In this document: positions 1 to 6,166 of the stretch, in pieces
How positions within the stretch are numbered: the stretch's first letter is position 1
Layout of the letters: each line of letters begins with the position of its first letter
Position numbers and translations under genes: made by a program
From: Mycoplasmatota bacterium
Lineage (GTDB): Bacteria; Bacillota_I; Bacilli_A; Izemoplasmatales; Izemoplasmataceae
NCBI GenBank assembly: GCA_030641535.1
Contig: DAOWHG010000069.1
Span: 1-6,187, forward strand
Reading direction: 5' to 3'
DNA length: 6,187 nt
Notes under the pieces: model-generated
What the model saw: the letters and a program-made list of their open reading frames with translations, nothing else
What the model was told of the DNA's origin: nothing
The model's database searches: none

Positions 1-1
1 A

Positions 2-883
2 AATAGAGCAATTCATAATGTTCAGGATATTACAAATATGGAATTTAAAAGTTTAAATGCTAAAGAAGGTAGTACTCTTAGCTTAGGAAATAAAACGTTC
101 ACTTTCTATAATGCTATTATGTTGCACTGGCCTGATACAATTTACAGTTATTTAAAAGAAGATAAAGTATTATTTACTTGTGATTCTTTTGGAGCTCACT
201 ATGCATTAGATATTCCCCTTCAAAGTAAAGTTGAAAATGAAGAAGAATATTTAGAAGCCTTTCATTATTATTTTGAAAAAATCTTTTCTCCATTTAAATC
301 TTTCTATTTAAAGGCAATCGCTAAGATTGAAAACTTAGATATCGATATTGTATGTGTTGGACATGGACCTATATTAGATCAAGACCCATGGAAAATAATT
401 AATTATACAAAGGAACTTGCATTACAAACTCGTAGGAATGAAAAAGCTTTAATTGTTATTCCGTATGTGACTAGTTATGGCTACACTGAGTTTGTAGCTA
501 AGAAAATTGCAGAAGAGTTATTAAAAGAAGATTTTGATGTAGAAATCTATAATATGACCTTCAGTAAAATCGAAGATGTAATGGAAAGATTAATTATTGC
601 GGATGGAATTTTAGTAGGAAGTCCTACAATATTAGGTGACGCACTTCTTCCTATTTGGCAATTATTAATTAGATTAAATCCATTTGAACACGGAATAAAA
701 AAGGGTAGTGTTTTTGGAAGTTATGGGTGGAGTGGTGAAGGAATTAATCATGTTGATACAAGATTAAAACAACTAAAGATGAAAACAATTCCTCCTTATA
801 AACTTAAGTTTAAAGCAAGTGAAGAAGACTTAGATAATTTAACCGACTATATTCAAGATTTTGTTAGATTAATGATTAAGTAA
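2..883 (+). CDS. A-type flavoprotein / flavodiiron protein (FprA family), 5' end cut off by the window
   Basis: Flavodiiron proteins are cytoplasmic enzymes that reduce O2 to water and/or NO to N2O at a di-iron site, using electrons from an FMN domain. The frame is open to the left edge, so the ATG at 38 is probably internal. Residues below count from that ATG. The C-terminal part of the metallo-beta-lactamase-like domain holds three expected iron ligands: H30 (LHWPD), D49 (CDSFG) and H109 (VGHGP). H30 and D49 are 19 residues apart, as in known family members (H146/D165 in Moorella FprA). The HxExDH ligands must lie upstream of the window, and about 100 residues are missing from a usual length near 400. 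A flavodoxin domain follows from about residue 136, with a phosphate-loop region at VTSYGYT (144-150), GSPT at 194-197 and SYGWSGE at 228-234. There is no C-terminal rubredoxin domain, so a separate electron donor is expected. O2 versus NO preference cannot be read from this part. Confidence 0.93.
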   Translation, partial: NRAIHNVQDITNMEFKSLNAKEGSTLSLGNKTFTFYNAIMLHWPDTIYSYLKEDKVLFTCDSFGAHYALDIPLQSKVENEEEYLEAFHYYFEKIFSPFKSFYLKAIAKIENLDIDIVCVGHGPILDQDPWKIINYTKELALQTRRNEKALIVIPYVTSYGYTEFVAKKIAEELLKEDFDVEIYNMTFSKIEDVMERLIIADGILVGSPTILGDALLPIWQLLIRLNPFEHGIKKGSVFGSYGWSGEGINHVDTRLKQLKMKTIPPYKLKFKASEEDLDNLTDYIQDFVRLMIK

Positions 884-908
884 AAAGTTGAAGAAATTCA
901 GCTTTTTT
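882..908 (+). terminator. Intrinsic terminator of the flavodiiron gene
   Basis: AAAAAGTTGAA (882-892) pairs with TTCAGCTTTTT (897-907), giving 11 bp with one G-U pair, closed by a GAAA tetraloop and ending in a T tract. It overlaps the stop codon and ends two bases before the next -35 box, so it separates the flavodiiron gene from the exporter operon. Confidence 0.85.
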
Positions 909-909
909 A

Positions 910-938
910 TTGACTTAAATATACTCAACATATATAAT
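910..938 (+). promoter_or_regulatory. Sigma-A-type promoter of the marR-ABC-ABC operon
   Basis: The -35 box TTGACT (910-915) and the -10 box TATAAT (933-938) are exactly 17 bp apart, which is five of six plus six of six consensus bases. The expected transcription start is near 945, inside the palindrome at 935-961. This leaves a leader of about 33 nt before the regulator start codon. Such a strong promoter fits a gene set held down by a repressor. Confidence 0.85.
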
Positions 939-961
939 AGTTAGGTAAGACCTAACTATTA
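935..961. promoter_or_regulatory. Perfect palindromic operator, probably for the adjacent MarR regulator
   Basis: TAATAGTTAGGT (935-946) and ACCTAACTATTA (950-961) are exact reverse complements separated by AAG, giving 12-bp arms. The palindrome starts inside the -10 box and covers the likely start site. A bound dimer would block RNA polymerase, the usual geometry for MarR autorepression. That the site belongs to the MarR protein is inferred from adjacency. The core TTAGGT...ACCTAA faintly recalls metal-regulator boxes, but no DtxR-like gene is present here. Confidence 0.8.
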
Positions 962-965
962 ATTT

Positions 966-973
966 GAGGTGAT
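966..973 (+). promoter_or_regulatory. Ribosome binding site that decides the marR start
   Basis: GAGGTGAT matches eight bases of the anti-Shine-Dalgarno complement. It overlaps the possible starts GTG 969 and ATG 972, so neither can use it. TTG 978 lies four bases downstream at normal spacing and is the only start this site serves. Confidence 0.7.
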
Positions 974-977
974 GAAA

Positions 978-1403
978 TTGGACAAAGAAGAAATTAGATT
1001 ATCTTTTAATAAATTTCTTAAAATGTACTTTAATTCTTGTAAAGAAGTGTATGAAGAAATTAGTTTTGATAGGATAACAAGTAATCAATTTAAATATTTA
1101 AAAAACATTCGTGTAAATAATGAAGTTACGCTTACTCAACTCGCGATAACATTTAATGTTTCTAAGCCTACAATGAATGAAATTATTCATAAGTTTATGA
1201 ATGCAGGAATTGTTAAGAAAAGAAGAAGTGATACTGATAAAAGAGTAAGTTATATTTCTTTAACTGATATAGGAGTAACATTATCAACAACAAACATTCT
1301 TGAGAGTCAAAGAGCAGTTGAAAACATGATGAAAAAATTGAATAAAGAAGAAATTGATATAATTACTAATTTATTCGATAAATTTGGAGATGATGAATTA
1401 TGA
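978..1403 (+). CDS. MarR-family transcriptional regulator (TTG start)
   Basis: A 141-residue dimeric winged-helix DNA-binding protein, within the usual MarR length of 140-150. The DNA-binding domain spans about residues 48-100: helix-turn-helix TLTQLAITFNVSKPTMNEII, then the wing RSDTDKRVSYISL with the family Asp-x-Arg turn (D87, R89). The flanking N- and C-terminal helices would form the dimer interface. The TTG at 978 was chosen because the Shine-Dalgarno site overlaps the upstream GTG and ATG. The gene is first in the operon and its TGA stop overlaps the ATG of the first ABC gene (ATGA), implying translational coupling. The palindrome over the promoter suggests autorepression relieved by an exporter substrate, which is inference. 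There is one cysteine (C21), but nothing in the sequence shows redox sensing. Confidence 0.92.
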   Translation: MDKEEIRLSFNKFLKMYFNSCKEVYEEISFDRITSNQFKYLKNIRVNNEVTLTQLAITFNVSKPTMNEIIHKFMNAGIVKKRRSDTDKRVSYISLTDIGVTLSTTNILESQRAVENMMKKLNKEEIDIITNLFDKFGDDEL

Positions 1404-3163
1404 TTTTTGGAAAAATAGTTAACAAGTACTACTTAAAATATTTGCATTTTTTTATATTAGGAATAATCGCTTTGGTAATTGTCGATTATTTTCAACTTGA
1501 AATTCCAGCCTTAACAGGTAAATTAATAGATGATTTAGTAAATGGTGATATTAATAGAGAAGGAATTATTGATATTGTCAGTTTGATGGCAGTTTATGTT
1601 GTAATAATAATAGTCGGTAGATTTCTATGGAGAATTTTTATTTTTGGAGCTTCTAGGAGAGTTGATTATGGAATAAGAAATGAAATGTTTATTCATACAG
1701 AAAAGTTGTCAAATCGTTTTTATTCTGAAAATAAAGTTGGAGGATTAATGGCTTATTTTACAAATGATTTAGAAGCTGTTAGAAGAGCTGTAGGACCAGG
1801 AATGATAATGTTAGTTGATGCTTTATTCTTAGGTGGACTAGCTTTTTATCATATGTTCAAACTTGATTTTGCTTTAACAATGTATTCTGGTATTCCTCTA
1901 TTGTTTATTGCTATATATGGAACATATATTGGAAATAAGATGCGTAAAAAGTTTAAGGAAGCACAACAAGCTTTTGAAGATTTGAGCGACTTTACTAATG
2001 AGAGCTTATCTGGAATTAGTGTAGTTAAAGCATTTGTTAAAGAAAAAACAGAGATAAAAGAATTTTTGAAAGTGAATAAAAGAGTAAAACAAAAAAATGT
2101 TGAATATGTAAAAATGCAAACAATTTTACAAGTAACTATTAGGCTAATTGTTAGTATTATATTCATTGTTATTCTTGGGTATGGTGGATATTTAGTTAAA
2201 TCAACAGCAGGAACGGCAACTCCGTTCACTGTAGGATCATTAACAGAATTCTTCATGCTATTTAGTGCTTTGATTTGGCCAATGATGGCTCTTGCTATGA
2301 TAATTAATGTAAGAAGTAGAGGAAAAGCATCTCTTGAAAGAATAGCTAGAATTTTAAATGAAGAGATAGATGTTTATGATGAAGATGTAATAGATGTTGA
2401 AGAAATTAAAGGAGAAATAGAATTTAGAGATTTATCTTTTAAATATCCTGACGGTAGTGAGGATGCTTTACATAATATTAATTTTAAAGTTAATGTTGGC
2501 GAAACTGTTGGTGTTCTTGGAAGAACTGGAAGTGGGAAAACCAGCATTGTCGATTTATTACTAAGAATCTATAATGTTGATGAAAATAAATTATTTATTG
2601 ATGGAATAGATATCATGAAATTACCAATAAGAAAAGTTAGAGCAAGTATTGGATATGTACCGCAAGACGGTTTCCTATTTTCTGATTCGATATCTAATAA
2701 CATTTCTTTAGGTCTTCAAAAAAGAAAAGATGTTTATCAAGAAATTCAAGAAGCTGCAAAATTAAGCGATGTTCATGATAATATTGTTGATTTCTCAGAA
2801 GGATATGAAACTGTAATTGGGGAAAGAGGAGTAACTTTAAGCGGTGGTCAAAGACAAAGATTAAGTATAGCTAGAGCGCTAATTAAAGACCCTTCTATTC
2901 TTATAATGGATGATAGTATTTCCGCAGTTGACACAAAAACTGAAGAAACAATCCTTTCTAATTTAGAAAAAGTTAGAAAAGGGAAAACGACATTAATTAT
3001 TTCTCATCGTATAAGTACGATTAAAGATGCAGATAAGATTATTATTGTTAATGAGGGAAGAGTAATTGATGTTGGAACTCATAATGAATTAATCAAAAGA
3101 TGTAACTTCTATAAAGACATGGTAAATCGTCAAAAACTTGAAGAAGAAATAGAGGTGGCATAA
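1400..3163 (+). CDS. ABC exporter half-transporter, subunit with degenerate Walker B (heterodimer partner 1)
   Basis: A 587-residue type IV (ABCB/MsbA-like) exporter half with six membrane helices (about 14-34, 57-82, 135-153, 157-178, 243-266, 281-303) followed by a nucleotide-binding domain (about 340-570). The domain has A-loop Y349, Walker A GRTGSGKTS (374-382), Q-loop Q422, canonical signature LSGGQ (480-484), Walker B ILIMD ending at D504, and H-loop H536. The residue after the Walker B Asp, normally the catalytic Glu, is Asp (D505, GAT at 2912-2914). This is the pattern of the degenerate-site subunit in heterodimeric exporters such as TM287/288 and BmrC/BmrD. It therefore supplies the weak Walker A/B and the good signature. 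It starts at ATG 1400 within the marR stop, with GGAG at 1386-1389 as ribosome site. Substrate is unknown; drug or toxic-compound efflux is inferred from family and regulator. Confidence 0.95.
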   Translation: MIFGKIVNKYYLKYLHFFILGIIALVIVDYFQLEIPALTGKLIDDLVNGDINREGIIDIVSLMAVYVVIIIVGRFLWRIFIFGASRRVDYGIRNEMFIHTEKLSNRFYSENKVGGLMAYFTNDLEAVRRAVGPGMIMLVDALFLGGLAFYHMFKLDFALTMYSGIPLLFIAIYGTYIGNKMRKKFKEAQQAFEDLSDFTNESLSGISVVKAFVKEKTEIKEFLKVNKRVKQKNVEYVKMQTILQVTIRLIVSIIFIVILGYGGYLVKSTAGTATPFTVGSLTEFFMLFSALIWPMMALAMIINVRSRGKASLERIARILNEEIDVYDEDVIDVEEIKGEIEFRDLSFKYPDGSEDALHNINFKVNVGETVGVLGRTGSGKTSIVDLLLRIYNVDENKLFIDGIDIMKLPIRKVRASIGYVPQDGFLFSDSISNNISLGLQKRKDVYQEIQEAAKLSDVHDNIVDFSEGYETVIGERGVTLSGGQRQRLSIARALIKDPSILIMDDSISAVDTKTEETILSNLEKVRKGKTTLIISHRISTIKDADKIIIVNEGRVIDVGTHNELIKRCNFYKDMVNRQKLEEEIEVA

Positions 3164-4932
3164 TGAGTAAAGAGATATCTGAAAAAAGACAATACACAAT
3201 GAAAGACAGTGTAATAATAAAAAGACTATTAATATATGCTAAACCTTTTATCCCTGAATTTCTTATCACATTGCTATTCATGGTAATTAGTGTGGCATTA
3301 GGATTGCTTGGACCATATTTGGTTGGTAGAAGTATGGATGTTATTAACACATCTGATATTGATTTGCAGGAGTTATTTTTAATTCTAAGTATTTACGGAA
3401 TTGCTATTGTGCTAGGAAGTTTCTTTAATTATGCTCAAACTATTATCTTACAAAAAACTGGGCAAAGTATAATATATAACATCAGAGAAGAAATTTTTAC
3501 GCATTTAGAATATCAAGATATAAACTATTTGAATGGTACTCCAACAGGAGCTTTAGTGACAAGAGTGACAAACGATACTAACACTCTTAATGAGATGTAT
3601 ACAAGTGTTATAGTAAGTGTATTTAAAAACATATTAATGGTGTTAGGAATAATTTTAGCAATGTTTTTATTGAATAAACAATTAACATTATTAGTTTTAA
3701 TTGTTGTTCCGTTTATTATCATATTTTCATTTATATTTAGAATGTTTTCTAGAAAAGCTTACCGAGAAGTTAGAGCTAATTTATCTAGAGTAAATGCATT
3801 TTTAGCTGAGCACTTGTCAGGGATGAAAATTATTCAAATATTTAACCAAGAAGTCGCGAAATTTAAAGAATTTGATGAAAAGAATACAAAACTTAAAAGA
3901 TCGTATTATAAAAGAATCCTAATTTTCGGATTATATAGACCAACAATGTATTTCTTATTTATGGCTGCGACAATTATAGTTTATTACTTTGGAGGTCTAA
4001 GTGTTATTGAAGGAGTAGTAACAATTGGTGTATTAATAAGTTTCCAAAACTACATTGGAAGATTCTTCGAACCAATTCAACAACTCGCAGAACAATTTAA
4101 TATTTTACAATCAGCATTTGCTTCTAGTGAAAGAATATTTGGAATACTAGATAGTAAACCAGAAATAAATGATCAAGAAGATGCTTTAGAATTATCTGAT
4201 ATGGAAGGTAAAATTGAATTTAGAAATGTATGGTTTGCATACATTGAAGATGAATGGATATTAAAAGATGTTTCTTTTGTTGTTAACGCTAAAGAATCTG
4301 TCGCTTTTGTTGGTGCAACAGGGGCAGGTAAAACAACTATTTTAGCACTTATCACGAGAAACTACGATATCCAAAAAGGTCAAATTTTCATTGATGGAAT
4401 TGAAATTAGAAAAATTAAGAAAAGTCATTTAAGAACATACATAGGTCAAATGTTACAAGATGTATTTATGTTTAGTGGAACAATAGAATCAAACATAAAA
4501 CTTCGTAATGAAGATATAAGCGACGAGAAAATGATCCAAGCTTGTAAGTATGTCAATGCCAACCATTTTATTGAAAAATTAGATAATCAATATCTAGAAG
4601 TTGTTAGAGAAAGAGGTAATAATTTCTCAACAGGACAGAGACAATTACTTTCATTTGCTCGTACGATTGTTCATGAACCAAAAGTAATGATTTTAGATGA
4701 GGCAACAAGTAATATTGATACTGAAACTGAACAGCTAATTCAAGAATCACTCACAAAGATGATGACTATTGGAACGATGTTAATCGTTGCACATCGTCTA
4801 TCTACTATTTCACACGTAGATAAAATAATTGTCCTTTCAAAAGGCGAAATTATTGAGCAAGGTAACCACCAAGAACTACTTAAAAAAAGAGGGCATTATT
4901 ATAATTTGTACTTGCTACAGTACCAAGATTAA
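3163..4932 (+). CDS. ABC exporter half-transporter, subunit with catalytic Glu and altered signature (heterodimer partner 2)
   Basis: A 589-residue exporter half with a cytosolic N-terminus of about 30 residues. Six membrane helices follow (about 31-53, 70-94, 148-170, 173-195, 255-278, 283-300), then a nucleotide-binding domain (about 350-580). The domain has A-loop Y360, Walker A GATGAGKTT (384-392), Q-loop Q432, signature FSTGQ (488-492) in place of LSGGQ, Walker B VMILDE with catalytic E513, and H-loop H544. It complements the preceding subunit. Its intact Walker A/B faces the partner's LSGGQ, forming the hydrolytic site; its FSTGQ faces the partner's Asp-containing site, forming the degenerate one. 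The ATG shares one base with the previous stop (TAATG) and has GAGGTGG at 3152-3158 as ribosome site, so the two subunits should be made together. No clear terminator follows. A diverged copy of its last 44 codons lies at 5754-5897. Confidence 0.95.
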   Translation: MSKEISEKRQYTMKDSVIIKRLLIYAKPFIPEFLITLLFMVISVALGLLGPYLVGRSMDVINTSDIDLQELFLILSIYGIAIVLGSFFNYAQTIILQKTGQSIIYNIREEIFTHLEYQDINYLNGTPTGALVTRVTNDTNTLNEMYTSVIVSVFKNILMVLGIILAMFLLNKQLTLLVLIVVPFIIIFSFIFRMFSRKAYREVRANLSRVNAFLAEHLSGMKIIQIFNQEVAKFKEFDEKNTKLKRSYYKRILIFGLYRPTMYFLFMAATIIVYYFGGLSVIEGVVTIGVLISFQNYIGRFFEPIQQLAEQFNILQSAFASSERIFGILDSKPEINDQEDALELSDMEGKIEFRNVWFAYIEDEWILKDVSFVVNAKESVAFVGATGAGKTTILALITRNYDIQKGQIFIDGIEIRKIKKSHLRTYIGQMLQDVFMFSGTIESNIKLRNEDISDEKMIQACKYVNANHFIEKLDNQYLEVVRERGNNFSTGQRQLLSFARTIVHEPKVMILDEATSNIDTETEQLIQESLTKMMTIGTMLIVAHRLSTISHVDKIIVLSKGEIIEQGNHQELLKKRGHYYNLYLLQYQD

Positions 4933-4935
4933 AAT
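4906..4935 (+). promoter_or_regulatory. Possible promoter for the T-box-like leader
   Basis: TTGTAC (4906-4911) and TAAAAT (4930-4935) are 18 bp apart and would start transcription near 4942, just where the first leader helix begins. The -35 match is weak (three of six) and the site lies within the end of a coding region, so this is tentative. Confidence 0.3.
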
Positions 4936-5157
4936 GATAAGAGCAGTATATAGAAATACCTTTTTAGCGCTCTATTAAAAGGTAGTGCGAATGATAGGTA
5001 ACTATTTCAAAAATAACAAACACTGCGAATATATGCTATTCATATAGTATATTGAGTTGTAAGAAAAGTAGCGTAAATCGACTTTCACCTTCGAATTTTC
5101 TGATTTATAACATATCAATTTATTGTCTAAAAAGGATGATTTAATGGTAGCACCGTG
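4936..5157 (+). promoter_or_regulatory. T-box-riboswitch-like leader, orphan and probably degenerate (copy 1)
   Basis: No gene fits this stretch on either strand, but it resembles a T-box leader, an RNA that binds uncharged tRNA to control amino-acid genes. Three helices nest as in Stem I: GCAGT 4943-4947 with ACTGC 5022-5026, GAAATA 4953-4958 with TATTTC 5003-5008, and CTAT 4972-4975 with ATAG 4994-4997. The last encloses a GGTAGTGCGAA loop like the conserved distal loop. AAGAGCAGTA on the 5' side and ACACTGC on the 3' side recall the specifier-loop flanks. A specifier, if present, might be CAA (5017-5019, Gln), but the register is uncertain. A hairpin (5028-5053) and AAGTAGCG follow. ATGGTAGCACCGTG (5144-5157) matches the T-box AGGGTGGNACCGCG with three mismatches, one in the tRNA-binding UGG. 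There is no plus-strand terminator or gene behind it, so it is probably a relic. Confidence 0.5.
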
Positions 5158-5195
5158 TTGTAATTGAGTAATTTATGGACATTAAATACTTGCAT

Positions 5196-5223
5196 AAAAA
5201 AAAGAAGCCAGTTGATGACTTCT
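5196..5223 (-). terminator. Intrinsic terminator of the minus-strand membrane protein gene
   Basis: Read on the minus strand, AGAAGTCA (5223-5216) pairs with TGGCTTCT (5210-5203) in 8 bp with one G-U pair around a 5-nt loop. An uninterrupted T run follows (5202-5196). It lies 37 bp past the stop codon of the 5261-5632 gene. Confidence 0.85.
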
Positions 5224-5260
5224 AAGATAGATAACTGTGGTGGAGTCAATTAGAGGATTA

Positions 5261-5632
5261 TTACCACAATATAACTTCAAATAATACCAAAATCAGAGCT
5301 AAACTGAATATTATAAATATCAAAGCAATTCCATAATAGTCTCTTTTCATCTTTTTAAGTTCAAACTTTGAATACTTAACGGTAGGATCCATAACTGAAT
5401 GATGTGAGTTTTGAAAAGCACAAATAAAATGATCCATTTCGAAATAAGCTGATATTATAAGGTGAACTGACATTGTAATAGTAATTCCAATTGGTACAAG
5501 GAAAAAATACTTGTTTATTCCAGAAATATAAACTACCAGTGCAGATGTAAAAATCAATGCAATATATCCATATCTTAAAAAATATGCTCTCATAATTGAA
5601 GATTCAACATCATATCTCTTAACTTTTGTCAT
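5261..5632 (-). CDS. Small membrane protein of unknown function (123 aa)
   Basis: I do not recognise this protein. Three hydrophobic segments are visible, at about residues 22-38, 42-62 and 100-121. Between the second and third lies a polar stretch of about 37 residues with FEMDHFICAFQ and NSHHSVMDP, then a basic patch (KKMKR, 93-97) before the last helix. There is no signal-peptide cleavage pattern and no catalytic motif I can name. The ATG at 5632 was chosen because GAGAGGA (5648-5642) lies nine bases upstream. A longer in-frame reading to 5710 would add 26 residues without a ribosome site and would run through the likely promoter. It is transcribed against the exporter operon, has its own terminator, and stands alone between the exporter operon and a relic of its second subunit gene. 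The reading frame is intact with good translation signals, so it is probably expressed. Confidence 0.75.
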   Translation of the reverse strand: MTKVKRYDVESSIMRAYFLRYGYIALIFTSALVVYISGINKYFFLVPIGITITMSVHLIISAYFEMDHFICAFQNSHHSVMDPTVKYSKFELKKMKRDYYGIALIFIIFSLALILVLFEVILW

Positions 5633-5655
5633 TTTAATCAGTCCTCTCAAAATCA

Positions 5656-5684
5656 ATTTTAGCATATAAAAGGATGTCAGTAAA
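5656..5684 (-). promoter_or_regulatory. Possible promoter of the small membrane protein gene
   Basis: On the minus strand, TTTACT (5684-5679), a 17-bp spacer and TAAAAT (5661-5656) preceded by TGC form an extended -10 promoter. The predicted start near 5649 leaves almost no leader before the ribosome site at 5648, so the call is tentative. Confidence 0.35.
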
Positions 5685-5753
5685 TGACTTTCATATGATT
5701 TACGATGCAAAACGTTATTACTGTACTATGTTTAATTGGTGCATGAAACGTGT

Positions 5754-5897
5754 CTGTCTACCATTTCTCACGTTGATAACATAATAGTGCTGAGTAAAGG
5801 TGAGATAATAGAACAAGGGAACCACCAAGAGTTATTAAAACAAAGAGGTCATTATTACAATTTGTATTTAATTCAATACAGTGATCAAAATAAGTAA
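5754..5897 (+). pseudogene. 3' relic of a second copy of the exporter partner-2 gene
   Basis: Forty-seven codons and a stop read in frame and match the C-terminus of the 3163-4932 protein. Over 44 aligned residues, from LSTISHVD to the Asp before its stop, 40 are identical; my count gives 32 nucleotide differences in 132 positions, mostly silent. The intact gene's stop TAA corresponds to CAA here, so the relic reads three residues further (Gln-Asn-Lys) to TAA at 5895. Upstream, similarity can be traced weakly with indels to about 5724 (ACTATGTTTAAT against ACGATGTTAAT), but the H-loop region is scrambled and TAA at 5733-5735 closes the frame. Walker A, signature and Walker B are all absent, and no start or ribosome site is visible. 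It is the end of a once complete paralog or a foreign relative. Confidence 0.85.
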
Positions 5898-6091
5898 GAC
5901 AGCATTTTTATTTCTGTTTTTCCTTTAGTAAAGCGGGAAAATGGTGTGCCAATTAATATTTACATTATAATTCTACGCAAAATGAGTATTGATATTCTTG
6001 TAAAAAAATATAGGGGTATACTTTCACTTTGACGAGCAAAGTCCTTGTTTTATGTTTGGAAAAAACTACTTTTTTGAATCGTAGCACATAG
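5898..6091 (+). promoter_or_regulatory. T-box-like leader relic (copy 2), more decayed
   Basis: This gene-free stretch aligns in blocks with the copy-1 leader. It has a distal-loop-like GGTGTGCCAA (5943-5952) preceded by AGTAAAGCGGG, similar to the AG-bulge side of T-box Stem I. An ACTTTCAC block and a 6-bp hairpin ACTTTG/CAAAGT (6026-6042) follow. GTAGCAC at 6081-6087 sits where the T-box sequence should be, but the remaining bases of that motif are poor (CATAG for CCGTG). I find no convincing nested Stem I base helix. No open frame with start signals follows on the plus strand. Confidence 0.35.
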
Positions 6092-6102
6092 ATTGAAATA
6101 GT

Positions 6103-6132
6103 CGAAAAAATGCCTATTTTGCTATTTTTTCG
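6103..6132. repeat. Inverted repeat with A/T-rich arms
   Basis: CGAAAAAAT (6103-6111) and ATTTTTTCG (6124-6132) are exact complements, with GC/GC inside them after one bulged T. The arms are A/U-rich and no extra T run follows on either side, so it is a weak terminator candidate at best. It lies between the copy-2 leader and the right-edge terminator. Confidence 0.45.
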
Positions 6133-6141
6133 GATAATGTC

Positions 6142-6166
6142 AAAAAAAAGACAACAAAATGTTGTC
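6142..6166 (-). terminator. Intrinsic terminator for a minus-strand gene beyond the right edge
   Basis: On the minus strand GACAACA (6166-6160) pairs perfectly with TGTTGTC (6156-6150) around a 3-nt loop, followed by eight T (6149-6142). Only 21 bp of window remain to its right, with no recognisable coding sequence. The terminated gene must therefore end near or beyond position 6187. Confidence 0.8.

Larger units (their letters stand above)
5724..6166. repeat. Diverged second copy of the module at about 4773-5223
   Basis: Three blocks recur in the same order and with similar spacing: an ABC partner-2 3' end, a T-box-like stretch, and a minus-strand terminator with an A8 tract on the plus strand. 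Shared leader blocks include 12 of 16 bases at 4977-4992 and 5938-5953. TTGTAA followed 22-24 bases later by ACTTTCAC occurs at 5057/5081 and 5998/6020. Eleven of 15 bases match at 5143-5157 and 6077-6091. Identity is moderate and gapped, so this is an old duplication or two related loci brought together. Confidence 0.6.

Noticed and set aside
935..961. DtxR/MntR-type metal-regulator box (TTAGGT...ACCTAA)
   Set aside because: The resemblance is limited to the half-site core. The element is longer and perfectly symmetric, and the adjacent regulator is clearly MarR, so a MarR operator is the simpler reading.
1849..4355. Open frames on the minus strand within the two ABC genes (60-135 codons)
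   Set aside because: They lie entirely opposite or across well-supported coding sequence, have no ribosome sites, and read as low-complexity shadows.
4958..4983. ACCTTTT/AAAAGGT inverted repeat as the terminator of the exporter operon
   Set aside because: No T run follows on the plus strand, the loop is 12 nt, and the bases fall inside the nested helices of the T-box-like leader.
5633..5710. Longer N-terminus for the small membrane protein (start at 5710)
   Set aside because: There is no ribosome site at 5710, while ATG 5632 has GAGAGGA at good spacing. The extension would also cover the likely promoter.
5990..6140. Open minus-strand frame of about 65 codons
   Set aside because: It has no credible start codon or ribosome site, runs through the terminator T tract, and resembles nothing I recognise; chance openness in AT-rich DNA is likely.
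5940..6141. Insertion-sequence remnant in the right-hand gene-free stretch
   Set aside because: No terminal inverted repeats, target duplication or transposase-like reading frame could be found. The alignment to the copy-1 leader explains the blocks better.
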